Origin: Medicago truncatula
Taxonomy: Eukaryota > Streptophyta > Magnoliopsida > Fabales > Fabaceae
Assembly: GCF_003473485.1 (NCBI RefSeq)
Contig: NC_053045.1
Location: 37,918,494 to 37,982,493, forward strand
Direction: 5' to 3'
DNA length: 64,000 nucleotides
Positions 11,636-23,399 of this stretch are shown piece after piece (the first letter of the stretch is position 1; the number at the start of each line of letters is the position of its first letter). A model generated the notes under the pieces. The model did not search any database and was not told the origin of the DNA. It was given only the letters and a program-made list of their open reading frames with translations. The translations under genes were made by a program, and so were the position numbers.

Positions 11636-13039
11636 ATGGATTCAATTGTTAAGCATGAGAATGAGAATTGCAAGCCTCTTCATGTCGTAATGCTCCCTTG
11701 ACTCGCTATGGGACACATATACCCTTATTTCGAGTTGGCCAAGATTCTTGCTCAAAATCGTCACACTGTCACATTTATAAGCTCTCCCGGAATCATTGAT
11801 CAAATTCCGAAACCACCCAAAACAATTCAACCATTCATCAATTTGGTAAAATCACCTTTACCATACATAGAACAACTACAAGGTGGAGAGAGCACTCAAA
11901 ATGTTCCATTTAACATGCTTGGTTATCTTAAATTGGCTTATGACGGTCTCCAAGACGATGTTACTGAGATACTCAAAACTTCAAAGCCTGATTGGGTTTT
12001 ATATGATTATGCAGCTGATTGGTTACCGTCAATAGCGAAAAGCCTCAACATTCCTTGTGCTCATTACAACGTTGTCCCAGCTTGGAACATATGTTTATCA
12101 AATCCACCAAAGGATCAAATCAACATAGATAGGTGTAGCCCACCAAAGTGGGTTCCTTTTCAAACATCCATTCATTACAAACCTTATGAGATGATGAGAA
12201 TGAAGTCACTTTTTAAAAATAATTCTGAAAAAAGAACACCTACTATTAAATTGGACAAAGTATACTCAAGTTGTGACCTTTTTCTTATAAGAACCTCTAG
12301 AGAACTTGAAGGTGAATGGTTAGATTATATTTCTTACCAATACAAAGTTCCTGTGGTTCCAGTTGGAATGCTTCCACCATCCATGCAGATAAGAGACGAC
12401 GAAGAGGAAGAAAGCAACCCTAGTTGGGTGAAAATCAAGGCATGGTTGGATTCAAAAGAATCATCTTCTGTTGTTTACATTGGATTTGGGAGCGAGTTGA
12501 AGTTAAGCCAACAAGATCTAACTGAGTTAGCGCATGGAATTGAGCTTTCTAGGTTGCCTTTCTTTTGGGCTTTGAAAAATCTTAAAGAGGGTACACTTGA
12601 ATTACCTAAAGGATTTGAGGAAAGAACAAAAGAATGTGGAATCGTTTGGAAAACATGGGCACCTCAACTTAAGATCTTAGCTCATGGATCAATTGGTGGA
12701 TGTATGAGTCATTGTGGTTCAGGTTCAGTCATTGAGAAGCTTCATTTTGGGCATGTCCTTGTGACATTGCCTTATTTACCTGACCAATGTTTGTTTTCAA
12801 GAGCACTAGAAGAAAAGAAGGTGGCAATTGAGGTACCAAGGAGTGAGCAAGATGGGTCCTTTACTAGGGACTCGATAGCCCAAACATTGAGGTTGGCAAT
12901 AGTGGATGAGGAAGGAAGTATGTATCGGAATAATGCCAAAGATATGGAAAAGGTTTTCAGTTCAAAAGATCTTCACAATGAATACATTAAAGATGTCATT
13001 GCTGCTCTTCAAAAGTATAGAGTTCGTTATGTCAATTAA
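11636..13039 (+). pseudogene. UGT91-type UDP-glycosyltransferase with in-frame stop at codon 22
   Basis: Intronless family-1 glycosyltransferase; UGT91 enzymes typically extend sugar chains on saponins or flavonoid glycosides. From ATG 11636 the frame is HVVMLP-stop-LAMGHIYP: TGA at 11699-11701 stands where relatives have TGG (Trp, in PWLAMGH). After that the frame is open to 13039, 467 codons in all, the normal length. An ATG at 11708 (codon 25) could start a 443-aa protein that keeps the catalytic His (GH, codon 27) but lacks the first Rossmann strand. The PSPG box is exactly 44 residues, W341 to Q384, with a terminal DQ. However, the usual HCGW is HCGS (Ser at codon 362), a second unusual change. 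A recent pseudogene, a sequencing error or a shortened protein are all possible. The family call is by similarity to UGT91H-like legume enzymes. Confidence 0.8.
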
Positions 13040-14740
13040 GCATATTTCCTTTTTTTTTTTTTTTTTTTTCTCTTTCCTTGTTGAAACAATAGTCCATGAG
13101 ATTTTGTCAATTCATTAGAAAGAGTTTGACTCTGTAACTTCTTAGGACAGAGTTCAAATAGACTCTTGTTAAATGATCATCGTGCATAACCACTATAAAT
13201 AAAAATTTCTTTTCCCCGTTATTATTTTTGAAAGTATAAGAGATAGATACTAAAATCTTTACATTGTTAGTACGAAAATGATAGTGGTTTATTGGCTTCC
13301 TGCTTTTTCCATTTTGCATAAAAAAAAGGGTTAATTACTGTGTCTTGATTTTGTAATTCTAAAGTCATACTCATCTGTCCTTGTTTATAAGCATTAGTTT
13401 GTTAAAGAAAACTGATGTATTTGGTTTCAAATAAAGTTTATGTATTTGGTACAAATTTTGGACCAAATACATCATTTTTCATCGATTATTTTTTTCCTTA
13501 CAATTAAGGATAAAATAAGTATTTATGGAATTACTTATGACAGTAAACCATATAGAGTTTTTAGTCCATTTAGAGTTATTTCAAAGTTAAATAGCTATTT
13601 TAAATTTATTTTAGTCGATTTTCGTAAAAGATGATCCAAAGGGCATGAAAGGACAAAAACAAGAAAATAACCTTGAAACGATGGAAATCCACCCGACCCA
13701 AACATTTCTGTGACAGGCTATGCTTTGTACATGTTTATACTTAGTGAATTTTGGGGAATAATTGTTACAAACTTCTTTCGTGAGAAGAAATGGAGCAAGG
13801 AGGGGAAGAAGATGGTTGGATTCGGCCACTGCCCAACAATTTAGTAACAACTATATTTTTCAATGAATGTTTTTTCTTTTAAATATTAGTCGGAGGAGGA
13901 GGGGTAGTAGGGGTGGCCATGCTACCCAACAATTGTGTTTATGTGTTGTTTCATTTGGATATTATGTTTGAGTTTCACTTTGTAATACTTGTATTCATTA
14001 TGTTTATGAGTTTTTTTTTTTTTTTTTGAGGGAATTATGTTTATGAGTTTTATTATGCTAATAAGTGTAATTAGGACATTTGTTAAGGATTCAAAAGTAA
14101 AAAAAATTGTTAAGTTTTTTGCAAAAAAAATCCGTTTGTTGAAATAATAAAATTACAATGTGTTGGAATATACAATTTTCAAGATAAAATTTCTTTTTAA
14201 AACATCTTATTAGGACACTTGTGTTTATTTGCTTATAGTTCTTTTGATACACGTTGAAAGCAATTCAATATCAATTAGCCAAAAGTATCGTGTTGTCACA
14301 GTTTTGTTTCAGTTTGTGTGTCAGCACAGGACAAAATTGAAAATTCGGAGAAACTTGGATGGTGGAAAAAGAAAATCTCATAATTTAAACAAGATTTTTT
14401 ATGTGCAAGTTCTAGTCAAAAGGTCAGTGCAGAAGTCACATATCTTCTACAGAAAATGGCAATTGGAATGCTAGAAGACAGACTATTATAGAGTTGAGTA
14501 TCTAAGAACTGAGGAAATTGCGATATTCCCCAAGCATGATATCTGATGGACATCATACCGTGTGCATCAGGGATCCATTTTGTCATGCTACAAATTCACC
14601 AACCGATTTTGGAAATACGCAACTCTTTCCAAGTTAAGCTGGTGAAAATTCTATCGAAGCCAATAAAGGTAGAAGAATCTCCACCAAAGAAACGCAGAAC
14701 CCAGCCAACAAACTCTAGTGTCTATACTTCTGATCAAAAG
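13040..14740. other. Intergenic, no supported gene
   Basis: T-runs follow the UGT stop. A foldback repeat lies near 13420-13480 (arms with GTATTTGGT / ACCAAATAC). Short open frames at 14229-14474 and 14546-14791 could not be matched to a family; the second encodes a lysine-rich end (KVEESPPKKRRTQPT) resembling a nuclear-localisation signal but has no other support. Confidence 0.4.
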
Positions 14741-14741
14741 T

Positions 14742-14917
14742 GTATCAACCGACACAACACATGTGAACATTCAATTATTTCATTTTCTTAAATCACTACC
14801 ACTGTCGACATGTCCGGTTTGTGTCAAGCGTATCAACCGACACAACACATGTGAACATTCAATTATTTCATTTTCTTAAATCACTACCACTGTCGACATG
14901 TCCGGTTTGTGTCGAGC
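14742..14917. repeat. Tandem duplication, two 88-bp units
   Basis: Units 14742-14829 and 14830-14917 begin GTATCAACCGACACAACACA and are nearly identical. The only difference noticed is near the end (GTGTCAAGC versus GTGTCGAGC), so this is a recent duplication. No coding role is seen. Confidence 0.92.
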
Positions 14918-15803
14918 GTCTGTTAGTGTTTCATAGGTAAATAATGCTGAAGGAAACAACGCAAAAAAATGCAATTATAGAGAACACTCTGCTGATATAC
15001 ACACATGAGAAGAGGAGATAGACTGTAGGAGGAGAAAAGTAAAGGAAAGAGTTTACAGAGTTCATCATTATGATCATAACCATGGTCAGGAAGAGCACGC
15101 AGAGTTGTCAAAATTCAAAATATAAGGAAATATGAAATTGAAATTAAACTGCATTTGGTCTTTTGGCCCCCAAATAGAGTACAACATGAAACGGGGTGGG
15201 GGACAATTTCTTTGGTGTGATATCTTTCAGGTGTTTTTGTAGAAGTAGGAAGCACGGCTTTGTCGTTCCAGTAGCAAAGGACATCAACCTCTGCAGGAAT
15301 CATGAACAAATAATATTGGAAAATTATTTACAAAATACTCAAGCCAACTTCCAGTCCTCTTCTTCCCAAAGAACCCTTTTCCAGGGATTCCAAACCTCAC
15401 CAATATGTATACAAAGCATGCAAGGAATATTGAGAAATGGTGAAGAAAGCATATAATCTTTTTTTTTTGTACATTTATAATGCATACATCAAAGGAATAT
15501 TAAAAAATATATCTGTATTAATAATATACATCTAGGATTAGGGGCAAGATCACATGTTATTTTTTTATATAGACATTCATGTACTCATAAAAAAAAAAAT
15601 ATACGGTCATGTAAGCTATATCTTTTTCCCTATTTTTACAGCAGTTAGGCATCATATTGAAGAAGGCAAAACAATAGCGGAGCATGCTAATGACAAACAA
15701 TATTACACCAGTTTCAAGTCAAATACCAACAACTAGAACCAGCAAGGCATGCATGAAAATTGTATATTTACCTTCAGTTGCAAAAAACATATATATAAGT
15801 ATA

Positions 15804-17945
15804 TTATATACACAATGTCGAGTCCGATGCAAGAAGTTCCATCTGTTGAGTAAGATGGTCCATGTGCTGTATCTTATCCATCTTTTCTTGTTGAATCTTC
15901 TTTGCTAATGACAATTCCTGGTCTTTAGTCAAACCATATCCTAGAGAACTACCTTTAACTTCGTCTGTGTCTCCAGTAAGTGGGCTTGGCCTAAAAAATT
16001 GTTCCCAGAACTCATCGTTGATTCCTGGAAGCTTGGAATTTTCATTCGCATCAGAAGAAAAAGCATCAGCTTCCAAAGACTGTGTCCCATCCAAAACAGC
16101 TGATATCACATCCAATTCCTCATCATTCTCACCGACAGACCCCACAAAATTTTGATCAGGATTCATGAAGCTGCTCTCTGTAGCCAGTCCATGAACTTCA
16201 CCAAAATCCAAAATATTGTCTTGGTGTGCTGTTGTAAATTCGGGAAATTCAGCAGTTTTGACACAGTCAGTTAACACAGCAGGTGAAGATTGTACCTCAG
16301 ACATGCTATTGGTCATACAACTTACAGGAAATTGAGATTCTACTGCTATACATGACTGCCCAGAAATAGGTGAAACGTCAGAAAGTGTTACACCAGAAAC
16401 TTGGGTGGACGAACTACTGCTATCTAATGGAATGGCCGAAGGAACATCATCAATAAGGAATGCATCAAGGTTCTTGATGGAGGAATCCACCCTTGCAGAA
16501 CTGTTCATTTGCAACATCTGGTTAAATAATGTTTTTGCAGCCTCATTAATCGAAGGCTGGTACTTAACAACACGCCCATCAAGAGGATTATGGGGATTCT
16601 TGGTGGCTAAACTATCTTCTTCCTGCCCCTGGAGCCGCCTCTTTTTACCTGCGGTAACATGTCTATTACTTTCATTCTGCTGCTGTGAAAATTGAGCCAT
16701 AAAGCCCGGACTATTCATGGCCTTTGCCAGAAAGGACATCATCTGTTGCTGACGCTGCTCCATCACTTGCACACGTTGCCCAACATTTACCAATTGGTTA
16801 TCAGTCGATTGTTGTTGCTGTCTTAACTTAACAAGTTCCTGCATAAGAACATTCTTGTCCCTTTTCAGTCTTTCAACCTCTTCATCAAGCCCAAACTTAC
16901 CCACTTCCACACATGACCCAACAGGTGGGTTCTGCGGCTTAGATAGCTGCTGATTATTACCATTTGCATGAGTAGATTTCCGCCTATTGATATTCTTTAA
17001 CAAATGTTTTTGACCCCTTAAAAATCCTTCATGAGCAAATTCCCAGCGGTCGGGGTCAACCTTTCTAAAACCCTGCTTATGAATAAAAAAAGATAGCTGA
17101 TATGATGACTGAGACTAGTAAATACTCCATCATGATTAAAATTATACAATATGCAAATAGTCCAGCATTCTTAAATGTATAGTATTAAAAAAGTAAGAAC
17201 GGGAGAGGTAAATTCAGCACCAGAACAAGTATCTCGACTTTGATAACTAACTAACTAATGAATCCCCAATAGGGGACCTATCTTATCCATAACCTAGAAT
17301 CCTATTACTTAATTGCAGTCACTATTCTACTTACCGTGTAGAATTCGATAATAACATTCGCAAACTGCAAAAAGTGGCTGGTGGTTTGAAACGAAACATT
17401 CCTTCCATGAAACTCTTGGAAATATTACCTACATCCAATTCTTGGAAAATATTCATCCGTACAACGAGTGGAAGCATCGGCAGCACCACGGTAACACTAG
17501 CAGGTAGCTAATTGCTTCTAATTACAATCACAGCTCCCTCTCCAATCACCAAATTACAATTACGCGGGTACACAATTATAATCACTGAACAATTTATGAA
17601 TAAATAAATAAATTCTATCAATTACAAAACCTAATAAAATCTTGGTCGATAAGTTAATATGATATGAAGTAATGAATGAATTACTGTAAAACCCTAATTA
17701 AGAAAATCTGAAAAGGTAAAGTAAGAACATACGTAGGTGTTCAATTGTCTGACAAAGCTGGAGAAGTTGTTGTGTTTGAAATATTTAGGCAAGATGTGTT
17801 TGGAGAAATCGGTGGAATTCAACACGACGAAGGTGTTGTTGTTTTTACCCCATGAAACGATCGATTCGGTTGAAGAGTCATCAACCATATCGTAGGTTTT
17901 GCTTAAGAATGGTGGTAATACATAATTCGCGATCCCAGCTGTCAT
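15804..17945 (-). CDS. Class A1 heat-shock transcription factor (HSFA1-like)
   Basis: Two exons, 17945-17733 and 17072-15804, join in phase 0 (AACACCTAC|GTATGT ... GCAG|GGTTTTAGA) to 493 aa. Class A1 factors are the master activators of heat-stress genes, binding HSE trimer sites. Visible domains: DNA-binding domain, about residues 9-103 ([56 protein letters not shown]), split by the intron at the position conserved in plant HSFs; HR-A/B coiled coil, about 132-200, with the long class-A insertion; basic NLS KKRRLQ near 213; AHA activation motif ([12 protein letters not shown]) near 420-435; leucine-rich export signal LTQQMELLA near the C-terminus. Length and motif set fit HSFA1; the a/b/d/e subtype is not resolved. 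Confidence 0.93.
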
Positions 17946-17985
17946 ATCTCCAATCCTTTACTTTCTGGTGATGGTTGAATTGAAT

Positions 17986-18010
17986 TGAAGAAGAAGAAGA
18001 AGAAGAAGAA
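17986..18010 (-). repeat. GAA/TTC microsatellite in the HSF 5' UTR
   Basis: About eight GAA units on + (TTC in the - strand transcript), 40-65 bp upstream of the HSF ATG. Pyrimidine-rich leaders of this kind are common in plant 5' UTRs. Confidence 0.8.
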
Positions 18011-18065
18011 TAGGGGAGGTAAGAAAGAAAGTTTGAGGGTAAGAATAGTGATGATGGTGAAGTGA

Positions 18066-18078
18066 AGGATATATAGAT
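18066..18078 (-). promoter_or_regulatory. Likely TATA box of the HSF gene
   Basis: On the - strand CTATCTATATATCC lies about 125 bp upstream of the ATG at 17945, consistent with a 5' UTR of roughly 90 bp containing the TTC repeat. No clear heat-shock element (nGAAnnTTCn array) was seen just upstream. Confidence 0.45.
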
Positions 18079-18660
18079 AGACACCAATGACTTCAATAAA
18101 GAGTGTTAATTTCAAGACTGGGTTTTACTGTTTTGGGATTTCGATTCGGTGTACTCCTCAATCCCCATGCTTTCAATAATAGGGGAACCGATAAGAATTT
18201 TTTTCATTTTCTTTTTTGGTAGAATAATAAATAAAAAGCAAATAAATCCTCAATTTAGTACTGTATATTTTGTCTTAAGACGTGTATTCAATTTTCTTAA
18301 TGTGTAAAAATTGCATTTTTTATTTTTAACATTTTAACGTGTTGCTTTACTCTTTAGAAACAAACGTTAATATAACTCTTCATTTATATCAAATGACGTG
18401 TTTGTTTATTCGATTTTCTATTGCATTTAAAATAAAGAAACATAAATTTTGTCATATATTAAATCAAATATTTTTTATGAATAAATTATGCTCCCTTTTT
18501 GTACCAAAATAAATAAATAAAAAATTATGCTCCCTTTCAGTTTCAAGTGTTGTTTTGAAACAATTCACCAAATTAAAAGAGGGAATTTGTAGAGTTTTTT
18601 TTCTTTCAATTATAACCTTATTTTAATCTATCAATAAATTCATATTTTTTTGCTATACTA

Positions 18661-19192
18661 TTTTTTTTTTGACAAAAATAAAATGATATTCATTCATTCA
18701 TTCAAATCGATGGAGTATATTAGATACAAATATCGCTAAAAACATAAAAGGTGAATCTGCGAACAAACTCACAGCACCCAAGTTAAAAGCATACAACGGC
18801 AAAATGCCTACAAATAGTATGATAAAATCTAAATCACTAAAATATTTATGTTTCCGGATCTGCAACGTTGATGCCAAAATCATCGGTTGAATTTATAATT
18901 GATTGATGTAGATCTTTCAATACGAACTAAACAAATGCCGCACAAGACGACGAACAACACAACCCCACACTTAGACGATGAAATAAAAAAAAAACACAAA
19001 AGGAAAAACTTGATAGATGTGAAAATCACTTATTTAGATTGAAAAAAAAAAAAAAGGAAAAAAGAAGTAGATGGGTGATTCTATGTCAAAAAATAACCTA
19101 AAATCATCCCTCTTCGATGAACAAAGGAAAAAGAAAGTTTAGAGAGAAGTTGGAGTTTCTCTCATTAGAAAGTTAGAACCGACTTTTTTTTG
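18661..19192 (-). mobile_element. Short retroposon-like repeat, copy 1 (reverse orientation)
   Basis: Absent from the paralogous segment near 29225. Imperfect direct repeats (GCTATACTAT and GCTACGCTAT) border it. Read on the - strand it starts near AAGTCGG, contains GCAGATCCGGA and TTGTTCGCAGATTC, and ends in GAATGAATGAATATCATTTT, the same order as copy 2 at 23400-24585. No reading frame of note. A SINE-like or LINE-derived non-autonomous retroposon is the likeliest class. Confidence 0.65.
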
Positions 19193-19717
19193 TGCTACGC
19201 TATTTGCTTTTAATAAACTTAATGTGTTATATTTTTTTCTCATAACAAACAATTGTTAGTTACTCTCCCTCTTTCCAACAAATTTCAATTTTTTTTCATA
19301 CACATTTTTTTAATTTTTTCCATCAAAATTGTTCTTTTATTTTGAAATTTTTAACAATGTTTCTCATCATATTTGTAGAATTTCAACTCTTTATAAAATC
19401 ATTATTATATGCAACAAAATTTCGTTTAAATTTGCAGATAACAAATAACAAATTTGGGTTTTTCAAATAGATAGTATTTATTAGTTTTATTGAAAAAGAG
19501 GAGGTAAGAGTAATTGATAAAGAATATAATTGACAAATTATATCCTTACACTACCAAAATGACAGTTAGATAGGAACGCTAAATCCGTATTCAGATGACA
19601 CTTAAAAAGAAATAGAGAGAGTAATAATTTTCTCTAAAAAAATATTATAATAAGTTCTTTTTATAGTGTAGTTCATATTTTCTTGAAATTTAACTTTTAA
19701 TTTTTTAATTACTAATT

Positions 19718-20750
19718 TCTTTTTTAAACAGATGCCAACAGTATCAAAACATTATATTAAATCAAAAAAAGAGTACAAAATAGAAAAAGGGGACCGACCA
19801 AAACCTTTTCAAAAGGTGCTGAACCTGCAATTGGGCATATCCAACCTACTCCTAATGTACTCTCCCCTAATTAAATCAGGGATACTATCAGACCAAAATA
19901 ACTCAAAAGAGGGAAAGAAAAAAAAAAAGGCCAAGGTTTGCAAGACTCTCAGCGCAAGAATTACCTTCCCTGTTGATATGGGACACTACAAATCTCATGT
20001 TTCTTAATCTAACTAAACAATTTTGCCATCTATTTCTTACACACTAAGGAACTACTAAGTTTGACTTGAAGGCCAAGTTAACTAGTTGTGAATTCCAGCC
20101 AAACATTTTGGAAGCCTTTGAGAGAGGCTATTTCAATAGCAGTCATGGGAGCCACAAGTTCAGCGTGTAGAGCATCTTTGCTGCCTAAGAATTGCGAGAA
20201 GCAACCAATGAAAACACCATCAGAGTCTCTAAAAATGCCGCATGCAGAAGCTCTAACTGGATTTTTGATGGATGCTCCATCTGTGTTGACTTTGATCCAA
20301 GAGGTTAAAGGAGGGAACCAAAAGGCCTCTTTAATGGATGGAGCGTTTGGTGCCTTTATGTTAACCTTGCAAGCTTTAAGGATGCTAAACTCAAGCATGT
20401 CACATCTATCCGATTTCTTAGTTTTATTGCCTGCAATTGAGGTTTTAGCAATGATTCCATTAATAGTAGATTTCCAATGCAAGGTCTTGTCCTTGAACCT
20501 AATTTGATTTCTTCTGTGCCAAATGGAGTTGAGAATATTAACTATACAAGATTTAATAACCAACTTACATTGATGAGACCCGTTTCTTTCTAGTAACAGC
20601 CAAAAGTCTTCTACCGAATTGAACTGAAGAGAAGTATTAAGAAGAGAAAACAACCAATTCCAAAGTTTCATTGCATAGGAGCACCGGAAGAAGAGATGAA
20701 ACGTGGATTCCTCATCAGAGTAGATGAACACATGGAAGGATTAGAAACCC
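19718..20750 (-). mobile_element. 5'-truncated LINE: zinc-binding and RNase H end of ORF2
   Basis: The - strand frame 20731-20078 encodes a LINE ORF2 tail. The zinc-binding region is SDEESTFHLFFRCSYAMKLW, with its first Cys pair disturbed by an indel. An RNase H domain follows, with WIKVNTDGASIKNP (catalytic Asp), GIFRDSDG and HAELVAPMTAIEIA (catalytic Glu). After a stop/frameshift near 20078 the domain continues in another frame (VVSHINREGNSCAESLANLGL-like), then a 3' UTR down to an A-run at about 19718-19731. It sits inside the gap between paralogous blocks and is not functional. Confidence 0.8.
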
Positions 20751-21010
20751 CTCTTGTCTAAATAGTATTAAAAATAATAATAAATAAATGTCTAAATGAA
20801 GGGTAAAAATACAAGAAAAAATCAGCCTAAAACTATGTATGATCTTTTTATAGAAATTATATATGCACATCACGCTAAAGTTCAAGCATTAATGTGTCTC
20901 TGTTTTCGCTTTTATCAATAAAAATAATAGAAATTATAAAATTTTATCTGATTATTTATAAAATTAAGTTATTTGACAGGAATTAATGACAAATTAATTT
21001 AAAAAAATTA

Positions 21011-21500
21011 GGGTTAAATATGTTTTTTATCCCTATAAATATTTCAACTTTTCGTTTTAGTCCCTCTAAAAAATTTCTTCAACTTTTAGCCCTTAAGTTT
21101 TTCGTATTCACTTTTGGTCCCTCCTTTAAAGTAAACTCATATGTAGAATTCATATTTTTGAATAAAATATTGCAGAAAAATTTATAATATTATAAGAATC
21201 TCTCCAAAAAAAACTAATTTTTTTTAACAAAACATGAATTAAATATGAATTTTTATATTTTCGGTGGTTAAAAATTCATATTTAATTTATGTTTGGTTAA
21301 AAAATTCTAATTTTTTTATAGTGAATTTTACAATGTTCTACACATTTTGCACAATTATATTAGAAAATACATAAATTGACTTTAAAATAGGGGGCAAAGT
21401 AATGATTGAAAATTTTATAGGGATTAAAAATTGAAGGAAAATTTTAGAGAGATTAAAACAAAAAATTGAAATATTTATAGAGACTAAAAACATATTTATA
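21011..21500. mobile_element. Mutator-like MITE, GGGTTAAATATG family, copy 1 (degraded)
   Basis: Left end GGGTTAAATATGTTTTTTAT, then repeated 'TTTTAGTCCCTCTAAAA' phrases in inverted arms; the right end is truncated (ACATATTTATAAAA instead of ACATATTTAACCC). Organisation matches the intact copy at 22774-23273. Confidence 0.75.
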
Positions 21501-21541
21501 AAAGCTGAAGAAAAAGGATGCACAACACACAATTTAATGAT

Positions 21542-21711
21542 AGAGAAACGATATTTATACATATACTTTTTGACAACTTTTGAAACAATCATCTCTCTTA
21601 TACTCACATTTGTTTTTATTCTCTCTCTTCTTCTCTCTCTCCATTGTTTTTGTCCAATAAGAAGAGGAGAAAAGTGATTGTCACAAGAGTTGTATAAATA
21701 TCACTTCTCTT
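21542..21711. mobile_element. MITE, AGTGATATTTGTACAAC family, copy 2
   Basis: Left end AGAGAAACGATATTTATACA; right end, inverted, AAGAGAAGTGATATTTATAC. The CT-rich core matches the copy in TIM22 intron 1. Confidence 0.6.
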
Positions 21712-22773
21712 AACCATATATGTATACAACACACAATTTAACATACATGAAATATGTTTTTTCATGCAACCGTTGTCGTGTAGGCAAACATCCACAACAC
21801 ACTCTCCAAATTAGATTTCAATGGTACTTTCACTTTCCATAAACTGATCCAACCTCATGTTACATCATGTTTGTACCCTCCTCTCACTCAAATGCTTCAA
21901 CATGACCTAGTCTTCACCATCAGAAACACTATGTTTGGTGTAGGTGAAATAGGGGAGAGAGAAGTTGGAGAGAAAGATTGCATTTCTCTTGTTTGGTTTG
22001 ACATGAAATAGGGGAGAGAGATTTTAAAAGTATGGGACCCACCAGTTTTAAACTTCTTCGCATAACAGCGAAGAAAGAGCAGAGAATTGATGATTTTTTC
22101 TAACTTTCCAGTTCTACCCTTGTTTCTGCCCAACTTACCTAAACGTTGCTTAATATATTTCTCGTTTTGCATTTATGCTGTTTCAGTTGCAGGCGTAAGA
22201 AAATTGATTACAAACTTTCAATGCCAAGAAAAAGTGCAGCAAAATTCCTAATGAACAGTACTAAAGAATATCAAGCAAAAAACAAAGAATATCATTAATG
22301 AATAATCGAAAGGGATAATCATCTAATAACAGGTAAAATAGAAATCAAATAACTTTTAAAAACAAATACTACTATAAACTAAGAGAAAATATAAACAGAT
22401 AATAAAAAAATTAAACATATATTTTAATTGTATTATATTAAATTTCTGTGAAAAAAAATTATATTATATTAATGCTATTTTTTTACGTTAACATATTAAT
22501 TAATGTTATTTAACTACACTTGTAATTAATAAAATAAGTAGATTAGAAAGTTAATTTATTAATTAATTAATTAGATAAAGTTTGATAGAGCCATTTTTTT
22601 TTAAGTTTTCTTTTTGAGGGAATTTTTTTTTAAGTGAAATTAATTATTTATACTATATAAATATATAAACTGACTAACAAAATTCTATATTAGTGTTAGA
22701 GTTGAAGGGTATTTTTGTCCCATTGAAATTAAAACACACTTCTCTCTCTTCTATTTCTTTTCTATTTTGTTTA

Positions 22774-23273
22774 AGGTTAAATATGTTTTTGGTCCCTATA
22801 AATATACCAACTTTTCGTTTTAGTTCCTCTAAAATATTCCTTCAACTTTTAATCCCTTCAAAATTTTCCATCTTCACTTTTGGTCCCTCTTTTAAAGTAA
22901 ACTCATATGTAGAATTCATATTTTTGAATCAAATTGTCCAAAAAAATTTAATAATATTATAAGAATCTCTCCCAAAAAAATTAGAATTTTTTAACAAAAC
23001 ATGAATTTAAAATGAATTTTTATATTTTCTATGGTTAAAAATTCATATTTAATTTATGCTTACTTCAAAAATTCTAAATTTTTTTGGAAAATGTTTTTAC
23101 AATATTCTACACATTTCTGTACAATTTCATTAGAAAATACTAAAATTTACTTTAGAATAGAGACCAAAAATAATGACTCAAAATTTTATAGGGACTAAAA
23201 ATTGAAGGAAAATTTTAGAGGAACTAAAACGAAAAGTTGATATATTTATAGGGACCAAAAACATATTTAACCC
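22774..23273. mobile_element. Mutator-like MITE, 500 bp, with 9-bp TSD
   Basis: Long inverted repeats begin AGGTTAAATATGTTTTTGGT on the left and, inverted, GGGTTAAATATGTTTTTGGT on the right, continuing for well over 100 bp. Exact 9-bp direct repeats TTTTGTTTA flank it (22765-22773 and 23274-23282), the target-site length of Mutator-like elements. There is no coding capacity. Confidence 0.9.
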
Positions 23274-23399
23274 TTTTGTTTATAGAAAACAATACATTAA
23301 ATCTCCTCTATTTCTCTCATACTTCTTTCTTCTCAAACTCTCTCCCTTCACATCAACATCAACATGTATAGAAAGCATCAACATCAAATACTAATTTCA

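Noticed and set aside
15196-15456. 86-aa frame downstream of the HSF
   Set aside because: No recognised domain, and it overlaps frames on the other strand; AT-biased composition.
17881-18096. 71-aa frame on - with poly-Ser
   Set aside because: It is the HSF 5' UTR (TTC repeat) and start region read in another frame.
20088-20507. 139-aa open frame on +
   Set aside because: Antisense shadow of the LINE RNase H domain on -.
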